From: Thermoplasmata archaeon
Lineage (GTDB): Archaea; Thermoplasmatota; Thermoplasmata; Lutacidiplasmatales; UBA184
Length of the DNA stretch: 62,553 nt
Direction of reading: 5' to 3'
Assembly (NCBI GenBank): GCA_022750375.1
Contig: JAKIVU010000001.1
Location: 94,695 to 157,247, forward strand
Made by a program: the position numbers and the translations under genes. Below are positions 58,348 to 62,553 of the stretch, in pieces (the first letter of the stretch is position 1; every line of letters begins with the position of its first letter). Under the pieces are notes generated by a model. It worked only from the letters and a program-made list of their open reading frames with translations, ran no database searches and had not been told where the DNA came from.

Positions 58348-58425
58348 ATGAAGACGGTTCGTTTTTCGGCGGCCGGAGCCACTCTCGAATTCACGATCGA
58401 CGTCGGCGCCATGCTCCTGCCGTAG
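58348..58425 (+). CDS. Candidate 25-aa leaderless small ORF (MKTVRFSAAGATLEFTIDVGAMLLP)
   Basis: ATG 58348-TAG 58425; TTATGTA TATA-like element at about 58314-58320, about 30 nt upstream, so the ATG would lie near the TSS; precedes the SCP2-like gene. Confidence 0.35.
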   Translation: MKTVRFSAAGATLEFTIDVGAMLLP

Positions 58426-58439
58426 AGAGGCGTTTTCGA

Positions 58440-58796
58440 ATGGGCGAGATCGAACAACTCTTGGCGGACGTCGGTCGTCGGTTCCAGCCGGAGCTCCAGT
58501 CGCGCTTGAAAGGATTGTTCGGTGGGATCATGCAGAGCTACCTGCCCCAGGTGTGGGTCTTCGAGACCGGCGACGAGACCGCCTCCCTGCTCGTCGACAA
58601 ATCCGGTGCGGTCTCTGCGGTCGGCGGCGCGGCGCCCCACCCGGATGTTACCGTAAAGATCCCACGTGAACGCCTCGTCGCCGCGTTGAAGACCCGAGAC
58701 AAGGCGCAGGTCCCTCCCGGACCCCTGACCGTGACGCCCCACACCACGAAGGGCAAGACCGCGTTCGACTACCTTCGGTCGCGCCTGGGACTCTAG
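58440..58796 (+). CDS. SCP2 sterol-carrier-like domain protein
   Basis: 118 aa with VWVFETGDETASLLVDKSGAVSAVGGAAPHPDVTVKIPRERLVAALKTRD pattern. Confidence 0.55.
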   Translation: MGEIEQLLADVGRRFQPELQSRLKGLFGGIMQSYLPQVWVFETGDETASLLVDKSGAVSAVGGAAPHPDVTVKIPRERLVAALKTRDKAQVPPGPLTVTPHTTKGKTAFDYLRSRLGL

Positions 58797-58875
58797 AGTG
58801 TTCACGCCGAGTGCGCAACGTTATTCCTGAGCTTCCCACTCGAACGCCGGAATCGGTGGGGCGGACGTCGATGCG

Positions 58876-60237
58876 GTGGTGGGACGAGAACGAGGGGGTC
58901 GCGCGCGTGACGCAGCGACCGCATCCACGAGGGTGAGCATCGTGGAATCCTCTCCGCCTCCCGGGGCCGCTCCGTTGCCGCCCTCGGCGCCGCCCAAGGA
59001 CGACCCCAGCGCCCGACCGAGCTTCCGACGCGCGCTCTCGAACCGCCCGTTCTTCCTGCTCTGGAGCTCCCAACTGATCTCCCAGTCGGGCGACTTCATT
59101 TTCGATGTCGCCTTGCTCTGGCTCGTTCTCCAGACGACGGGCTCGGTCTTCGCGGTCAGCCTCGTCGTCGTCGCGACCCTCGTTCCGACCGTCCTGCTCG
59201 GTCCCGTGCTCGGAGTCTACGTGGACCGGTGGCCCCGCCGTACGATCCTGCTCGGGACCAACGTGGCGCAGGGGGTGCTCGTGCTCGTTCTCTCCGGCCT
59301 CGTGCTCGCCCACGCCACCGACCTCACTTTCATCATCGCGATCGTGTTCGCGCTCGGCGTCGGCGCCCAGTTCGTCCGCGTGACCTCGAACGCCCTGATC
59401 CCGCAGACGGTCGGCACGCCGGATCTCGCGACCGCGAACAGTCTGCTCTCGTTCAGCAACTCGACGACCCAGGTCGTCGGCCTTTCGATCGGGGGGGTCG
59501 TGGTCGCCCTGTTCGGGGTCGAACTGCCGATCGCCTACGACGCGCTCACGTTCTTCGCGGCGGCCTTGATCGTACTGTTGATGTCGGCCACGATCGGCCG
59601 ACCCGAACCGTCCCCGACCGGAGCTCCGACCGGATTCGTCGAGGATTTCGTCGAGGGGTTCCGCTACGTGGTCGGGCAACGATTCCTGCTCGAGCTGATC
59701 GCGGTCGGGCTGGTCGTGAACTTCGCCGGGAACGCGGCGTTCACCCTGTGGGCCCCGTACGCCGACCTCGTCCTGCACGGCGGCGCGGCGACGTACGGGT
59801 TCCTCGGGGCGATGATCGCGGTCGGGGCGATCGTCGGCGCGCTCGTCGTCGGCAAGTTGAACATGCGCCCGAACGCGGGCCGGTACATCTTCGCCGGGCT
59901 CTTCGGCTTCGGACTTTTCGTCATTGCCCTCGGACTCACCCGGTCGATCCCGCTCGCGCTCGGCGAGGCGTTCGGGGTCGGGTTCATCACGTCGGTGATC
60001 AACATCCCTCTCCTCACGGCGGTGCAGGCGAGGGTCCCGACGCGGCTGATGGGGCGCGTGATGTCCGTCCTCCTCGGACTGATCCTGGCGGCCGCGCCGT
60101 TCGGGGCGTTCTTCGCCGGCTCGCTCGCGATCGCGACCTCGATCGAGTTCGTCTTCGTCGCCGCGGGCCTGCTCGTCATCGCCGCCGGGGCGGTCGGCGC
60201 GGTGACGATGCGCGACGTCCGCTCCCTGACCTACTGA
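58876..60237 (+). CDS. MFS transporter (EntS/MFS_3-like); start possibly downstream
   Basis: SFRRALSNRPFFLLWSSQLISQSGDFIFDVALLWLVLQTTGSVFAVSLVVVATLVPTVLLGPVLGVYVDRWPRRTILLGTN; about 12 TM segments. Confidence 0.9.
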   Translation: MVGRERGGRARDAATASTRVSIVESSPPPGAAPLPPSAPPKDDPSARPSFRRALSNRPFFLLWSSQLISQSGDFIFDVALLWLVLQTTGSVFAVSLVVVATLVPTVLLGPVLGVYVDRWPRRTILLGTNVAQGVLVLVLSGLVLAHATDLTFIIAIVFALGVGAQFVRVTSNALIPQTVGTPDLATANSLLSFSNSTTQVVGLSIGGVVVALFGVELPIAYDALTFFAAALIVLLMSATIGRPEPSPTGAPTGFVEDFVEGFRYVVGQRFLLELIAVGLVVNFAGNAAFTLWAPYADLVLHGGAATYGFLGAMIAVGAIVGALVVGKLNMRPNAGRYIFAGLFGFGLFVIALGLTRSIPLALGEAFGVGFITSVINIPLLTAVQARVPTRLMGRVMSVLLGLILAAAPFGAFFAGSLAIATSIEFVFVAAGLLVIAAGAVGAVTMRDVRSLTY

Positions 60238-60270
60238 GCCGGGCGCCGGCCGGGGCGCCGAGGGGGGCGC

Positions 60271-60711
60271 CTAGCCGAGCTCGCGGAGCCGGCGCGTCAT
60301 CTTGACGACGGCCCGTACGGCGTTCCCCGCGTTCTCGATCCGGTCCTGCGCCTGGAGCCGGGTCTCGCCGGGCCCGGAGATGCCGAGGCCCAGCGGCTTC
60401 CCGAACTCGACCGAGAGGTCCGTCAGCTTTCGGGCCGCCTGGTTCATGACGACCTCGTCGTGGTTCGTCTCGCCTTCGATGACGGCACCGAGCGCGACGA
60501 CCGCATCGACCTCCGAGCGCCCGAAGAGGACCTTGACGGCGAGCGGCATGTCGTAGACGCCGGGGGTCTTGACGACCGGTCCGAGCGTGGCGCCGAGGAA
60601 GTCGACCTCCTCCTTCGCCCGCTCGAGCATCATGAGCGTGATGTCGTAGTTGTATTCGCTCGCCACGATCGCCACCGTCACGCCCTTTCCTTCCTTGTTC
60701 TTCTTCGCCAT
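60271..60711 (-). CDS. ribH: 6,7-dimethyl-8-ribityllumazine synthase
   Basis: VAIVASEYNYDITLMMLERAKEEVDFLGATLGPVVKTPGVYDMPLAVKVLFGRSEVDAVVALGAVIEGETNHDEVV. Confidence 0.95.
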   Translation of the reverse strand: MAKKNKEGKGVTVAIVASEYNYDITLMMLERAKEEVDFLGATLGPVVKTPGVYDMPLAVKVLFGRSEVDAVVALGAVIEGETNHDEVVMNQAARKLTDLSVEFGKPLGLGISGPGETRLQAQDRIENAGNAVRAVVKMTRRLRELG

Positions 60712-60732
60712 CGTTGTTGCTCCGTTGGATCG

Positions 60733-62362
<1,630 letters not shown>

Positions 62363-62403
62363 GCCCTGTTCATCCCGATTCGGCTAATAAAACAGTTGTA
62401 GAT

Positions 62404-62417
62404 ACCCAAAAATGGGT
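62404..62417 (-). terminator. Palindrome ACCCA-AAAA-TGGGT (T-tract TTTTT on minus strand) between the 16S 3' end and ribB; candidate 16S terminator or ribB upstream element
   Basis: Seen directly; a TATA-like TTTTATTA follows toward ribB. Confidence 0.35.
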
Positions 62418-62507
62418 TGATGGCCGATAGGAGAGGAGAGACGAGCGTAGTAGCGTCAGCACGTCGGATCGCGACCCGAATCACCGACCGGGACGGTCGG
62501 CGTTCTT

Positions 62508-62553
62508 AGGAGGTGATCCATCTGCAGGTTCCCCTACAGATACCTTGTTACGA
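62508..62553 (-). rRNA. rrs: 16S rRNA, 3' end (partial, continues past the window)
   Basis: Minus strand reads TCGTAACAAGGTATCTGTAGGGGAACCTGCAGATGGATCACCTCCT, the helix 45/anti-SD terminus. Confidence 0.96.

Noticed and set aside
62363-62507. FMN riboswitch upstream of the riboflavin operon
   Set aside because: The spacer is too short and lacks recognisable RFN-element conserved segments; it is mostly the 16S downstream region.

Overview
High-GC archaeal chromosome segment, most like Thermoplasmatota (inference from gene content). Archaeal markers include TFB, PurP, SRP54, Pth2, PheS/PheT, r-protein S2, enolase, exosome Csl4, DNA primase large subunit PriL, RtcB, archaeal RibC/RibL, and the 3' end of a 16S rRNA on the minus strand at the right edge. 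Main blocks, left to right: (1) ABC ATPase, kelch-like surface giant, PurP, Fe-S-type PD-(D/E)XK nuclease, TFB; (2) a small acquired-looking islet at about 8.9-11.0 kb with a transposase remnant, a RibD_C-type reductase and an HxlR regulator; (3) tautomerase, DsbA/peroxiredoxin pair, TrmB-like regulator, S2/enolase/methylmalonyl-CoA epimerase/mutase, PheST; (4) two membrane-anchored S53 (sedolisin) peptidases; (5) an unusually elaborated oligopeptide ABC transporter (a giant binding protein with about 6 C-terminal repeats and a membrane anchor, permeases with long outside insertions, ATPases with large insertions); (6) ligase, an intron-containing tRNA-Leu(UAA), METTL5-like/Csl4/SHMT-like/AK6/CDP-alcohol transferase, PriL; (7) birA-mmdA-5S-BCCP operon resembling a transcarboxylase, with no biotin carboxylase in the window; (8) ribB-ribL-ribC-ribH operon immediately downstream of an apparently unlinked 16S rRNA. 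The best leads are the elaborated peptide-scavenging system (with a permease that lacks a normal start codon), the transcarboxylase-like operon, a TrmB regulator with a possible V4R-like sensor domain, and inverted repeats that bracket TATA boxes. No CRISPR array was seen. All calls come from manual reading of the sequence and the ORF track; no database search was run.
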